The translations under genes were made by a program, and so were the position numbers. Below are positions 34,441 to 48,604 of a stretch of 64,000 bases of DNA, piece by piece. The DNA is from Coprinopsis marcescibilis (lineage: Eukaryota > Basidiomycota > Agaricomycetes > Agaricales > Psathyrellaceae): positions 189,870 to 253,869 of the forward strand of contig ML210167.1 in the NCBI GenBank assembly GCA_004369085.1. The letters are read 5' to 3'. Within the stretch, counting starts at the first letter, position 1; each line of letters begins with the position of its first letter. Under the pieces are notes generated by a model. That model saw nothing but the letters and a program-made list of their open reading frames with translations. It ran no database searches and had not been told where the DNA came from.

Positions 34441-36107
34441 TCAGAATCTTTTCCCTCCTCTCCTTACCGGCTGCTTCGCCCCTCGCTTCGCAGCTGCCGG
34501 GGCGCGGGACCCTGTCCTTTTGTTCGAGTCACTATCGCTGCTGTCGCTCGGAGGCGCCAAACGGGGTTTCTTTGCCGTTTTGCTGCCTTGGTCAGAAGGT
34601 GAGTCCCGAGATGATTGTGGGGGAAGGGATGGGACATTCATTGGCGAAGGCAAAGGGCTGTGCATCGGAGCGTCATCTCCAGGCGAATCTGGCTCCTGTC
34701 CCTTCGGAACGACCCTCAGCGGTGGTTCTTCGTCTTCATCTTCAGTTTCTGATCCTTCCAACACCGCTGCCTTGGATTTTACGTCGGGTTTAGGTGGGGA
34801 AGCTACACGCTGGGAAGAAAAAGAAGCAGAAGCATGGACTTATTAGAGAGAGCTAACCCAGGAGAAATAAACACATCACATACGGGTGGAGATTCCGATA
34901 TCAAACGTGTTTTTGTCTGGACGGGGGTTTTAGATGGCGCCTCCAAGTGAGTTTGGAGAGGTGCAAGTGGTTTTTTCGCCGGTTGCTTAATTTCCCTGGC
35001 ACTAAGATCCGGCGTTTCTACGACTGATTGAACTGGTGCTAAACGATAAATCAGACAGTGAATATGGATTCCCAATTGCGGTCGAATAAATGGATTTTGA
35101 CAGATAAGAGACATGCTCACGCGCTTCGGTGGTGAAATCGAGCGAGGCAGCGATACGACGAATGACTGTTGCAACTTTAGGTTTCGTCAGTGCAGCTTTG
35201 ACGTGGCTGGCGAACATCCTCCTGGCACTTCGAACGCCTTTGTCAACGGCCTGAAGACAAGCATTAGGAAATGTCTGGTTGTCAGAATGATGATCCTAAA
35301 CCTTTTCGACGTCATTGTCGGCCATTTCGCTGAGAGGGTCAGCTGAGGAGAATGCCAGGTGATTCGCAATTATGAGCGGAAATATAAGATGCTTCGAGAT
35401 GATTTCAGCTGACAAGCGGTATCCAATACTGTTGGCTTCCCATCGCCATTTGAAGGCATCGCATTCCAAATCAACGGCTAGGTCCTATTGAGCACGATTA
35501 CAATAGAGATAAAAATATTAAACTCGAAAGTAACAAAGTTAGGGGGGGAGCGCACCGAGAATTTTGAGTCGTGAACTTCGAAGGCAGCCGTTTGGGTAAT
35601 AGCACCGAGAGTATGGAGACTAGAGAGGAGCTCAAGGCTTGTTTCCCGCCACCTTTCTTCTTCTTCTTCGTCCTGAGAAGGGTCTGGACTACTAGAGTTG
35701 CATGCCCTCCATCTACGCGCGAACTGCTGGCTGCTCAACACTAGCCGAAGAAATGACGAGTTAAACGGACGATCAAGCACTATTTAGGGCCTTGGCTCAC
35801 CTTCTGTCCACACGGTTTTGGTATCGGTGAGAATGAAGACACAAGATAGATCCGCACGCGAGAAGGAGAATTTCTACCGTTCCAAACGCCAGCAGAGGCG
35901 CCTGAAATTAGTTGGTTTGGCCCTGGAAGGTAAGGGAATTTGATCAACAGACGAAGAGATAAGGCACTGATGTTGCAAAGTCGACGTTGGCAAGCCATTC
36001 CTTGCTCAAAAGAGATTTGAGTTGATCCTATGGATATGATCTCCTTCGTAAAATGACCAGGGTTGCGATGGAAGGATAATGACCTCTGTCAGAGATGGTT
36101 CACCCAT
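34441..36107 (-). CDS. XLF/Nej1-like non-homologous end-joining factor
   Basis: The spliced start is MGEPSLTE followed by DQLKSLLSKEWLANVDF. The head domain continues with RADLSCVFILTDTKTVWTE, RRWRACN, DLAVDLECDAFKWRWEAN and then EIISKHLIFPLIIANHL, matching the order in human XLF (a strand ending in VWHE, a YWNF-type strand, then SQHLIRPL). A helical stalk follows (MADNDVEKAVDKGVRSARRMF), then a long disordered tail rich in Pro, Ser and acidic residues. The protein ends VRRGGKRF, a basic-then-aromatic end like the Ku-binding motif of XLF. XLF bridges DNA ends with Ku and ligase IV-XRCC4. The similarity is remote, so the call rests on secondary-structure order and tail. The first exon and its GTCATT donor are uncertain. 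Confidence 0.68.
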
Positions 36108-36528
36108 AGCGAACGATGTCAAGCCTGTCAATTTCTGTGGAATATAGACGGTAGATTTTATCTGGAAGCACTGAGTCCTGAGGTAGCTGAGTTAGGTTGT
36201 CGTTGGCCGCCGTAGCGAAAGTTCCAATGGTGAGATTTGGATGTAGACTTGGGAGTTTCGTTCAAACTCGTGCTCAGCAGGGGTCGAACCCGGCAGCAGT
36301 TAGCGTCGGCAAATGCCGCGATCAAAAGCTGGGGTTGTATCCTGCTATTGTCAGCCAACTTGAATAGCATCGAGTCATTGCAACTTGTTGGCTGGCTTTT
36401 GCTCCTCCAAGTCCCAGTTTAATTTCTAATGTAACGTTCGTTCATAATATGTATCGATTTACGAACTAAGCCTCACTAAGACTCGCTTGTTTCCAGTTGT
36501 TTTCCTATCACTACCGTAACAGGCTGCA
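36108..36528. other. Divergent promoter region XLF / FHA-G-patch gene
   Basis: About 420 bp between opposite start codons. Nothing is visible except promoter space. A GTTCGACCCC-like box on the minus strand (near 36283-36292) lacks the rest of a tRNA. Confidence 0.45.
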
Positions 36529-37653
36529 ATGTCTGAGGCGTTTGGCCAAGCCTCAAGCTCATCTGCGAGCTGTGAATACGACCCATCCATGGAGTGGCCA
36601 GGGGACGAGGGAGAATCTGACACAGCGGGCACTTCATCTACGTCTTTTCTGCGGCTAGTCATTTCGCAATCCTCGTGTTTGCCGACCAAGCATCAAATAG
36701 CGATTTTGACTGGGTTTCCTGAAGTTCAAATTGGAAGAGACAAACCACCCTCAAATTCATATGTTCCACGCATTCGATTGGCAGAGATGCCAGTTTCCAA
36801 AGTGCACGCAACGGTCTACTGGGATGGTCACAAGAAAGAATGGGGGATTGTCGACATGGGATCTAAACATGGGACGTTCCTGGATGTGCATGTTCCCGAC
36901 CTCGATCCCAAGTCTGCACGACCTCCCAATATCCGCCTATCTCCACCGAAGGTCGCAAGTCTACCCAGGACTGTGCATCACCTAGACTGCATATCCATTG
37001 GAAGCACGACGTTCTGCATTCATATTCATGAAGACGGTCTCGCTTGTATGGAATGCTCACTCGAATCTTCTGCTGCTAATGAAATCCCGCTGTTCTCTTC
37101 GGCTCAAAAGTCCAAGCAACCCCTGAACCTACAGCAGCCGCTCCCTTCTCTTCCAGCCGTGAACGCCAAAAGGTCTTTAGCTATGCTCAAGAACAACCTT
37201 TTACGACAACATTCACAATCATCTGTGTCGTCATCGCCACAAAGCTACATGGACCGTGCGGCTCGTAGGCGAGAGATGCATGGAGTGGCTGGCGCACCAG
37301 GGGTACAGCTACCGACTGCTACTGCTGCGCCGGTTGCTAAATTAGCAACAATGGAAGCTCATCATAAAGCACCAGCAGTATGGCCACCTGTGTCTGGTCC
37401 CCCTACGCCGTTACCATCAAGTAATGTGGGCCACCGTCTTCTGTCAAAGATGGGGTGGGCACCAGGTACGGGGCTAGGTTTACCGTCTGACGGAGATGAT
37501 GGTGGAGGTGGCATTGTTGAGCCAATCCAGGTTAACCAGCAGCAAGGCAGGGCGGGGTTGGGGGTTAAACGACCAGCGTCGTCGATGGAGTCAGATAATT
37601 GGCTGGAAAGCGAAAAGCAGAAACGATTTGCAAGCATTAGAAATGGATTGTAA
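36529..37653 (+). CDS. FHA and G-patch domain protein (AGGF1-like)
   Basis: A single exon of 374 codons, unusual for this intron-rich neighbourhood. The FHA domain spans about residues 50-165: PEVQIGRDK, then PVSKVHATVYWD and IVDMGSKHGTFLD, with the conserved Arg, Ser, His and Gly of phosphothreonine-binding FHA folds. The C-terminal G-patch is at about 300-350: VGHRLLSKMGWAPGTGLG then GIVEPIQVNQQQGRAGLG. FHA plus G-patch is the arrangement of AGGF1-type proteins, which point to RNA processing and phospho-dependent complexes. A Ser/Gln-rich linker with DRAARRREMHG joins the two. It is divergent from the XLF gene, but there is no direct evidence of a shared pathway. Confidence 0.85.
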   Translation: MSEAFGQASSSSASCEYDPSMEWPGDEGESDTAGTSSTSFLRLVISQSSCLPTKHQIAILTGFPEVQIGRDKPPSNSYVPRIRLAEMPVSKVHATVYWDGHKKEWGIVDMGSKHGTFLDVHVPDLDPKSARPPNIRLSPPKVASLPRTVHHLDCISIGSTTFCIHIHEDGLACMECSLESSAANEIPLFSSAQKSKQPLNLQQPLPSLPAVNAKRSLAMLKNNLLRQHSQSSVSSSPQSYMDRAARRREMHGVAGAPGVQLPTATAAPVAKLATMEAHHKAPAVWPPVSGPPTPLPSSNVGHRLLSKMGWAPGTGLGLPSDGDDGGGGIVEPIQVNQQQGRAGLGVKRPASSMESDNWLESEKQKRFASIRNGL

Positions 37654-38022
37654 CTTGTGTTAATTTATGGAAATTGTTGTTCTTTTCTGTTCTGTTCTGT
37701 AACTGTCAGGCACTGGATAGATCACACGGGCCGTCGCGTCGCGTGGGGGTGATCGCGTTATGGATGCTTATTTGCGCGGTCACATGACATTCGAACCAGA
37801 ATCCGAACCTTGGGCGAGTTCGAAGTTGTGTCTTGGAAGGCTGACGCTTGTTTCGTTCGAACCAGCAGACTTGGTTGCAACTTTGTTCCTTTCTTTCCTT
37901 CTCCTTTCTCATATTCCCCTCGACATCCTCAAGACCGCCAACGTTCCCCACCATTGAATTCACCGTCTTTCAACATATTTCACCGATTCCAACAACGAAC
38001 TCAACATTACTGAACATCTACG
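37654..38022. other. Intergenic region upstream of cyclin B
   Basis: About 370 bp containing the 3' end of the FHA gene and the cyclin promoter, with a C/T-rich leader (37885-37950). No gene is seen. Confidence 0.5.
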
Positions 38023-39765
38023 ATGGCCACGAATCCAGCACGCGTAAGTTCTAGATTATATGAATCTACAGCAACGCCTTGACCTTCTCGTAGCTACCAC
38101 AGAGACGCACACTTGGCCGTGGTGTCAAGGTTGACGAAAACGCAACGAGCCGGCACTCTCGCCATGGCTCAAATGGCATCTCACGGGTCTCAGCAAAGGA
38201 GAACGTCGGAGGGGTTGGCCCCGTAAGACGAGCACTTGGTGAAGTTACAATGGCCGCTGTGAACCGTAAAGTGAGTGACGTGCCACCCAGGCGTACGCGA
38301 ACGTCACTGATGTCCGGTTCCCACCACAGCAGGAGCCAGTAAACAAACTCGGCGCTGGGAAGGAAAAGGAAGAGACTGGTTCGAAACGACCCAGGTCAGA
38401 TTCTTCGACGCTGGCCCAGCGCGTTCCGCTGGGACCGTCGCGCAATGCCTCCGTTGCCCCCGCCGTAACTACTACCGTCCGCGTCCCCTCCGCCCGCCCG
38501 AAGTTGGCCACTGCCCCCGTCGCTGCTAAGCGCATATCGCGCTCAAGTACGCTGGAACAAGCCGTCTATGAAGAGCCAGCAGTGCAAGAACCGCCAGCTC
38601 GCATGGAAGTGGAAGACGAGCTTGCACGACCCACTTATGACGACGACGTAGACCTCATCGCCAACGAGCGCGAGGTTGAAGAAATGGTTGGCGTTGACGA
38701 CGAATCCGTCGACGAGGATGAACCCGAAACCAAGGAAGCGCGAGTATGGCCAGAGGTCTCGACGGACCGTGTCAAGCGGTACGAGCGCGAGGTACAGGCC
38801 ATTCGTGACAACTTCCATGAGGAGATTGACATGTATGACACGACGATGGTGTCGGAATACGCCGAGGACATCTTCCAATATATGGAGGAAATGGAGGTAA
38901 GCTGGCATGTTTATCGCGTCAGAGCGACTACTGAATGCATTAACAGGAGAGTGTGATGCCAAACCCAGATTATATGGACGGTCAGAACGAGATCACCTGG
39001 GCAATGCGACAGACGCTGGTCGACTGGCTTCTCCAGGTGCATCTGCGGTACCATATGTTGCCCGAGACACTATGGATCGCCGTCAACATCGTGGATCGGT
39101 TCTTGACCAAGCGTGTGGTGTCGCTGGTCAAGCTGCAACTTGTTGGCGTTACGGCCATGTTCGTTGCAGCCAAGTACGAGGAAATTTTGGCACCCTCTGT
39201 AGAGGAATTCGTTTTCATGACGGAAAGCGGTTACACCAAGGAAGAAATCCTCAAGGGGGAGCGTATCATGCTCCAGACCCTGGAATTCAAGGTCTCACAC
39301 TACTGTTCACCATATAGCTGGATGCGCAAAATCAGCAAAGCGGACGACTATGATATCCAAACACGAACCTTGAGTAAGTTTTTGACTGAAGTCACTCTCC
39401 TCGACTGGCGGTTCCTCCGGGTAAAGCCTAGCATGATCGCTGCTATCGGGATGTACTGTTCAAGACGAATGCTAGGCGGAGACTGGGTGAGTACCTTGAC
39501 GCTGTCTTGTGGTAGTCATATGATTGACGACGACCGGCGTTTTTTGCAGAATGAGGCCTTTGTGTACTATTCGGGATTTACCGAAGAGCAGCTTATTCCA
39601 GGATTCAACATGCTTGTGCAGAAGCTCGCCGAGGACAACTTTTCAAAACAATATGTTTGCAAGAAATACGCAAACAAGAAATTCCTCAAAGCATCATGCT
39701 TTGCCATCGAATGGGCACTGGTACACCTGAGCCAAAACGGAGGCGAGGCCATGGTTATGGAGTGA
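38023..39765 (+). CDS. G2/mitotic B-type cyclin
   Basis: The N-terminal regulatory part contains a destruction box (VRRALGEVTM, RxALGx[IV]-type) and a KEN box (RVSAKENVGG), both signals for APC/C-driven proteolysis. The cyclin box starts near MDGQNEITWAMRQTLVDWLL, with the invariant MR..L.DWL core, and continues ETLWIAVNIVDRFL and LVGVTAMFVAAKYEEI. The second cyclin fold has LDWRFLRVKPSMIAA and EEQLIPGFNMLVQKL. Cyclin B activates Cdk1 for entry into mitosis. The tail ends NGGEAMVME. Introns include 39487-39549 (63 bp), which is in frame and stop-free and would be mistaken for coding sequence. The whole matches fungal Cdc13/Clb2-type cyclins. Confidence 0.93.
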
Positions 39766-40459
39766 ACTGTTTAACTACAATTGCGTCTCTCGACGCACAG
39801 ATCCACCGGGCATATCTATGTCATCTATCTCCTCCCTTCGTATGCCCTTTGTTGCCAACCATTCGCTCCGGTCGGCATTATTCACCAACCGGGTCGAATG
39901 TTTGTACATCTACACCGTTTTATCGTCATGGCTTTCGTTCCGTTATCGCATCTAACTCTCATCTGTGCATATTTCATCGCACTAGAGCTCAGACACTCAT
40001 TTGACCCACTTATAATTTCTCTAACGTCTCTCGCATCATGGCATCTCACGAACATATGTTTTCCTCTCATGACTCTCTTTCATCTTTCATATGTAACTTA
40101 TTTTCACTTGTCGTTTCTGTTTTTTTTTCGTATGCTGTCCTGCTGTCTAACACACTTTCGTTTTAGTAAAAGCCAAAATCTCTGGAGATTTATCCGTTCT
40201 TCGTTCCAGTCACTTAGATACAAGTATTCTGTAGTTCCAATGTTCACAAGAGGCGTTTTCACGGTTTTGAATTAAAACGATTTACCTCTTCCCCTGTCAC
40301 AGTCGCGTGGGTCTGATGATCCACCAGATGCTGATGTAAGGAAAGCCGGGGAAGGGACTCGGATTCGGGGAAATTCACATGCAAGCCTTTCCGATATTTG
40401 ACTGCTGCACGAGCTCTGTCTGCGATTCACCTTTCTCTTCTCCCATTACTTCTGTCCAT
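39766..40459. other. Intergenic region between cyclin B and the SDR protein
   Basis: About 690 bp, strongly T-rich in the plus strand (40080-40150), as expected for 3' leader and terminator-like sequence followed by the promoter of the next gene. A 164-codon frame (39781-40275) is Leu/Phe/His-rich without domains and is not called. Confidence 0.5.
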
Positions 40460-43003
<2,544 letters not shown>

Positions 43004-43337
43004 ATTATGTAAACTGCATTTCATCGTATATAATAGCCTAGAGCTGTGTATTTGTTGCATTTCTTTCGATCATATCTTAATACCATTCACCCGGTTTCAC
43101 TCTCTCCTTGTATTAACCTCGGAAATACACGTCTATGATGAACAGAGGCCTGCCGAAGCATTTCGCATCTCTTACCACAGGTATGCTGTTCCCGAAGCTC
43201 CGAAGCGCTCAGATTCCCTCAGAAGCAGTTATTGGCGGTCCGGATACATGTGATTCTCTCATCTGCTATGTATGGACATCAGGTCGAATGTTCTGTGGAT
43301 ATATACAAGTGATTCTTTCTCTGGACCACCATTTACC
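43004..43337. other. Spacer between the SDR protein and the hydratase gene
   Basis: About 330 bp separates the stop codon of the SDR gene from the hydratase start. It holds in-frame stops on the plus strand, so the two are not one reading frame. I see no tRNA or repeat. Confidence 0.5.
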
Positions 43338-44690
43338 ATGTCGCAGTTCAGGAATCCCGATGCTTTCGCCGACCCGGAAGACTCTAAACTCGTCGCTGAC
43401 GCCAAAAAGGAGGTCCACGATCCATTCACCTATGACTTCACCGAGGTGAGCAAAAATTACTGTCGTTGGCAAACGAACAGCTTGCTAAAGAGGAGGAACA
43501 CATCGTTGAATAGAGAGACGTGATTCTGTACAACCTTGGTGTCGGTGCAACGGAGCAAGAGTTGCAGTGGACATTTGAGAACGACGAGAACTTTGCTGCG
43601 TTGCCCACCTTTGGAGTTGTACCCCAGTTCCCGTGCAGTACTGGTATTCCGTTGGACTGGTTGCCAGATTACAACCCCGTAAGTTGGGGTAACCGCCCTT
43701 GGGCCGCCTTGTCTAATTACCATGGTTCGCGTCGTAGGCCAAGCTGCTACACGGAGAGCAGTACCTCAACATCAAGGCACCTATTCCTACGAGTGGGTCG
43801 CTTGTGAGCGAAGCCAGGTAAGTTCCGGACGCTCGTCCTGTGCGGAGTGAGTCCCTTCTGACGGCACTGTCGGACAGACTCTTGGAGGTCCTCGACAAGG
43901 GCAAGGCTGCTGCAGTCACGATCATCGTGGAAACCAAGGATAAGACTACTGGAGAGGTCATTTTTGAAAACCAGTCCACCGTGTTCATCCGTGGCGCAGG
44001 AGGGTTCGGCGGAAAGCGCTCTGGCAAAGGTAAAAACTCGGTCGTGTCTTTGCTAGGCTCTGATTTGGCGCTGGCAAGCTCACTGACACGATCTCATGCT
44101 AGACAGGGGAGCAGCTTCTGCCGCCAACAGCCCACCTAAACGCCAACCCGACGCCGTTGTCGAGGAAAAGACGACCACGTCGCAGGCGGCTTTATACAGG
44201 CTAAGCGGCGACTGGAACCCTCTTCACGCAAGTCCGCTTCGTTTTCAATTTTGCAACCAACCCTGCTCATCTCTCTTGCCTCGCTCATATGTAGATCCTT
44301 CCAGAATTCGCAGCTATCGGAGGCTTTGATAAACCCATCCTCCACGGTCTTTGCTCAATGGGTGTCGCTGCTAAGAACGTCCTAAAGACCTATGGCCCCT
44401 ACAAGGATATCAAAGTTCGGTAGGGATCCACGAATTCTTAGATATCTCGAATGGGTCCTCTGACGATGATGCTACCCTTTCAGATTCGCAGGTGTCGTCT
44501 ACCCAGGCGAAACTATCGTCACAGAGATGTGGAAAGAGGGCAACAAAGTTATCTTTCGTACGCGTTTCTATTATCATGTCGTTCATTACTGACTGATGTG
44601 GTTACAGAGGCCAAGGTCAAGGAACGCAACTCGATCGCTCTTGCTGCAGCTGCTGTCACCTTGGTGCAGGATGGAAAAGCCAAACTCTAG
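43338..44690 (+). CDS. Peroxisomal MaoC-type enoyl-CoA hydratase 2
   Basis: The start [17 protein letters not shown] leads to [19 protein letters not shown], the N-terminal pseudo-hot-dog domain, with [10 protein letters not shown] and [15 protein letters not shown]. The C-terminal catalytic hot-dog has the hydratase-2 signature [11 protein letters not shown] followed by [19 protein letters not shown], containing the catalytic Asp and His. The protein ends DGKAKL, so AKL serves as PTS1. It hydrates trans-2-enoyl-CoA to 3R-hydroxyacyl-CoA. The order of domains matches the C-terminal third of MFE-2/Fox2, which in this window is encoded as a separate gene directly downstream of the two-SDR part. 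Several short introns. Confidence 0.88.
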
Positions 44691-45425
44691 CTATGTGCAC
44701 CACAAACGTTTCACCGCAACTCTTCGTTTTATGTAGACAACATGATAGTCATCCTCCTCTTGTTTTCTCCGCTGGGGCCTGGGCTGCGAGCATGCCAAAG
44801 TAAAGGGTACTGTGGTTACCAATGACGTGTAGGTTCCGATGGTTTCTTGAGCGTCGAAAGTGTGGAGGAGAAATCAAAAGCGGCAAAAGGTATCCGACCT
44901 GCCTGGCTCGAACAGGCGACCTCAAGATGACGTTATCCATTACAGTCTCGCGCTCTTCCAACTGAGCTAAGGTCGGTTATGACTGATGTGCAGGAGCAAT
45001 GGTTGAGAGGCGACGCCTGGAATTGCTCTGAACAGCCAAATGGATTCCACCAAGTCAAGCTAAGTACTGAAGAGGACGGCTGGATGGAGTACGACAGGGG
45101 TTGTGACGCAAACCGATTGATTATATGGTCCTTGTACGTAGATAAAAATACATGAGGTGACGAGAGAGATATGTATACAAAGCGTTTATCATGAGGATGT
45201 GTGGATCGTGACCGAAGAGAACCCTTTACAGCCCCTGCCCTGAAACGTAAGTAAATAAATATCCAGCGAACAGACAACAAAACCATGAGATCGATGAAGA
45301 AAATTGCAAAGCAGAAACGTCTTTTTAAAAATAAGAATGTGAGATAAGTTGCAAGTTAGTACGTCATTATAGTAAATAGGGAACGAAACCAAGAAGAGTG
45401 AAGGAATATGATAAGGTGATCACCA
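44691..45425. other. Intergenic region with a tRNA gene
   Basis: Convergent space between the hydratase and F-box genes. The tRNA-Tyr lies near the left third. The right part is A/T-richer and has no coding frame with a recognisable domain. Confidence 0.5.
44893..44976 (-). tRNA. tRNA-Tyr (anticodon GTA) with 11-nt intron
   Basis: Acceptor arms CCGACCT and AGGTCGG pair fully, with discriminator A. The D arm is GCTCAGTTGGAAGAGC and the T arm GCCTG-TTCGAGC-CAGGC pairs. The anticodon stem CGAGA/TCTTG (one G-U pair) encloses CTGTAA, giving anticodon GTA. An 11-nt intron (TGGATAACGTC) sits one base 3' of the anticodon, the usual site for nuclear tRNA-Tyr. The mature length is 73 nt without CCA. 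It is transcribed by RNA polymerase III. Confidence 0.93.
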
Positions 45426-47824
45426 TCATCCTTGATATGCAAAGGAGACAGCGCCATACAGGCCTTCTTCACGGCCCAACATGCCATCGCCGTGGAGCAC
45501 CTGAAAAATAAAAACAACGTCAGCGGTCAAGTTCAATTCAATAGGATGTGGAGAACAAGCCCGAAAGGCTGTAAGAAATGACGAAGGAAACGCAAGCTCA
45601 CCTCCATCTTTCTAGCGTGCCAACCGATACCACTTCCCACATTACCATTGGCGTCTGAGAGGTGTGCCATTTCCACACGGAACGGGTGACCAAATGGAAG
45701 GTCACGTCGAAGGGTCCCTTGGGAACCCGAGTCGCCAATCCAGGCACTAGCCGTGTCAACGTACCAGCCTCTGCCACCCTTGCTGCGGATGATGCGCCAT
45801 GCCCCTGCTCCAGCACCGAGTGCACCGAGCATGGACTTGGATAGTTCAATGACACGCAGACGGGTAGGTGTGGGAGCCGGAGGAGCGTTGGAGGAGAGAC
45901 TGAATGAGAACGGCGGGGTGCACAGCGGACGAATAATTTTGGTATGGAGTGCGATGGATCCCTGCTTGCTGTCCAACTCGGGAGAGGTGTTGATTAGAGT
46001 GAGAACCTCCACGTTCGGCGCCTTGTCCAAAACAAAGTCTGCGACGGCGTTGATTTCGAGATGGGTGATGTGGGAAAGACCGAGCGAACGGAGCCTGGGG
46101 AATGGCTTGCACTTGGCAAGAATGTCCTTGGTGAATGGGGCACTAGACATATCAAGATAGACAAGCTGGCCGTTCGTGAATGCTGGTGCGTGAGTGACGA
46201 TAGCAGTCAAGTCTTCCGCAGTGAGCGGCGAAACATATGTCATGTCACCGTAGAGATTGAGCTCAGTCAACTCGGAAGTCACAGGCGAATCGACAAGGAA
46301 ACTCTTAAGACTCTCGCTGGAGAGCTTAATGCATCGGGCGAGAGCCAACGACTTTAGACGAAGAGTAGGAGAGGCACCCAAAGCATCGAGAATCTCAGAG
46401 GTAACTCGAGTCCCGGAAAGGTCCAAATGAGTGAGAGATGGGAAGGCGAGCAAGAATGGTCCCAAATAGCGCGGCAGGATGGATTTGACACCACGCATGC
46501 CCAGCCGCTGCATTCCAGGGAAGGTCAACGGCTCGCTCATAGCCGCGCGAAGGGCGCGACTACGAGAAGTCTCGCTGTCCTCCTCTTCACTAGTCTCTGA
46601 CTCGGGTGGAAGTAGATGGGTGCTTACGAACTCTGTAAACGCGTTGACGAACACGGCGCTGATGCAACCGGTAAAGTCGACCGCCTCCAAATCCTTGCAC
46701 TCGCGTCTCCTTTCCCTGTCCTCCTCCTCAATGTCGCAAACATCGGTGATGGCACGGCCGCGGCTAGGGCGACCACGTCCACCGGATGGGGCGCCACGCA
46801 AGAAGAGTTCGTTCAAGACGGGCAAAGTGAGTGCACCATCCATATACTCGGTAGCTCCAAATGCAGTAAGGTTTGGAAGCTCCTAGAAGTTTCTTGAGCA
46901 TTCCGAGAAAGCCAAGGGAAAAGAATAGTGATGCATACCTTGAGGACGGCTTCGACACGCTCCCCTGTGACGAAGCGGCTGTTCACACCCTCCTCCACAG
47001 ACCTGCGCATTCCAATAGTGCGGAAGTGATTGAAATCGAGGTGTCGCACGAATCGACCTGGTCTAGGGTCTCGTGGGCTGGGAACTGATTCGAAGCAAAT
47101 GTTCATCAGTATTAGAACCATCAAATAGTTTGATTGTCAAGAATTCACCATAAAGGCCAGGATTGCGTTCTTCGAGTGCATCTCGAATTGCATCGCTGAT
47201 GGAGCGGACAATCTTCCAACGAGCGGGTGACTTGCTCTTGGGGCGCAGCCTGCGGGGACTCGGGTTGCGCGAAGGGACCGGGGAAAGCAAATCGAGAGAG
47301 ATGGCATCTTCCGGGATGTCAAGGTTGCGCAAAGACTCTTCCAACTTGCGTGCCTGCTCGAGGTCTCCCCCTGAGGCTATGGCGACGTCGGTGGCAGCCT
47401 TGATGGTCATGTCCATAAAATTGTCGACGGTCTCCTCATCGTAGTTCCAGGCAACCTGCTCGACGAGCGAGAGCCAAGCTCGGGGAAGACGGACTTCGAT
47501 CCTGGGATGAAAAGTGTTGGTGGAGCGATGCGAGACATAAAACAAGAGGACATACCTATGCCATAGCCAGGGCTTGGCTGCCTCATACCAGCTGTGGTTC
47601 ACCAAACAGAGACTGGCGAGAGTCTTCCTGGTATCTGGCTCCGACCAATGAGATGGCGGAGTGGCAGATGGAAAACCGGTTGGGATTCCTGAGGCGACTA
47701 TTGGTGGGTCAAGACTGGGCTGGTCCGGGGGGAAACCAGCAGAATAGACTTGAGCACAGATGGCATATAGGATTTCGGCTGGATATTCAGTAGCGGAGTA
47801 AGGTTGAGCAGAGTGTGTGTACAT
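45426..47824 (-). CDS. F-box-like/leucine-rich repeat protein
   Basis: The chosen start MYTHSAQPYSATEYPAEIL leads into an F-box-like helix set: EILYAICAQVYSAGFPP, LASLCLVNHSWYEAAKPWLW, with the LxxVCxxWxxxxxxxLW pattern. A basic spacer (SPRRLRPKSKSPARW) follows. The C-terminal half is a run of irregular leucine-rich repeats: FPSLTHLDLSGTRV, RLKSLALARCIKLS, LTELNLYGDMTYVS, LVYLDMSSAPFTK, RLRSLGLSHITHL and VEVLTLINTSPEL. The last exon adds VLHGDGMLGREEGLYGAVSF and ends AYQG. F-box/LRR proteins pick substrates for SCF ubiquitin ligases. The substrate is unknown. Five or so introns. An ATG at 47842 would add six residues. Confidence 0.75.
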
Positions 47825-48151
47825 CCAAATAGCTTTTTGCAAGATGTCTTGGTGGGGGGAATATGAAAAGCAGAAAAACGGAAAGGCCGGTATTTATACT
47901 TGGCCGGGCAACCCCATTAGTCACCCAAACCGGAATGTTTTGGCAACGGATCTTCTGGCGTTTGCCTTTTGGACCCTTTGAATCGGACTGATGTGATATC
48001 CGCACTATTGTTCGCGCCAATTGCCACAACATCCTCGCAGCCAGAGTGTATATCGATATGTTCAGCCGTATGTTTTCTGGACAGTTGGAGCGACATATTG
48101 GGGACATAAAACAAACATAAAACCATTTTCAAGCTTGATCAGGTCATGGGG
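47825..48151. other. Intergenic region upstream of the F-box gene
   Basis: About 330 bp, presumably the F-box gene promoter. No TATA box or RNA gene is seen. Confidence 0.45.
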
Positions 48152-48604
48152 TCATTTTCGGCCGGGACTCGCACCCAAACGACTACCCAGCCTCATCGCT
48201 ATATTTATGGATCTATCCCTGCTCTGCCGGTCTTTCTCATGGCGCAATTTCATGTTCGCAGCGCGAAATCTCTCCATGTCGGCCTCGCTTCCAATGGATT
48301 GCTGCTTGTCTTCTCGAACGTTTGTCACTCTGGTCTCAACGTGCTCAGGTCCTGGCGGAATGATCGTCCCTACACACAAAAACGCAGTTCCGGCACTGGG
48401 ATGCCTTGGCTTGCAAAATGAAGTGTGGATCTTGGCTTTCTTTGGCTGGAAATCTCGTTGGGGATCATCTTCTCCCGACGCTTGTGGCAATAAATACCTC
48501 GCATTACTATGCGGCGCACGCCCATGGAGAATTGGTAGCAAGTTTAGTGCTCCCGCCGTGGCCGCACGACATCTCGCACAGATTGGCCCGACAAGTTCTG
48601 ACAA
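48152..48604 (-). CDS. Possible orphan protein of 150 residues
   Basis: One uninterrupted frame starting MSELVGPICARCRAATAG. The N-terminus has a CxRC pair, and the middle and end are hydrophilic and basic, with ASGEDDPQRDFQPKKAKIH and AANMKLRHEKDRQSRDRS. The composition is protein-like. The opposite strand frame (48021-48647) is Trp/Ser/Cys/Leu-rich, as expected of an antisense shadow. A TATATA-like sequence lies about 150 bp upstream on the minus strand (near 48752-48757). No domain is recognised. It could also be chance. I give it low confidence. Confidence 0.33.
   Translation of the reverse strand: MSELVGPICARCRAATAGALNLLPILHGRAPHSNARYLLPQASGEDDPQRDFQPKKAKIHTSFCKPRHPSAGTAFLCVGTIIPPGPEHVETRVTNVREDKQQSIGSEADMERFRAANMKLRHEKDRQSRDRSINIAMRLGSRLGASPGRK

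Noticed and set aside
36255..36310. tRNA-like box (GTTCGACCCC) on the minus strand
   Set aside because: The T stem is imperfect and no matching acceptor arm, D arm or anticodon stem is found.
39781..40275. 164-codon frame downstream of cyclin B
   Set aside because: Derived from a T-rich 3' region, giving Leu/Phe/His-rich nonsense; no domain.
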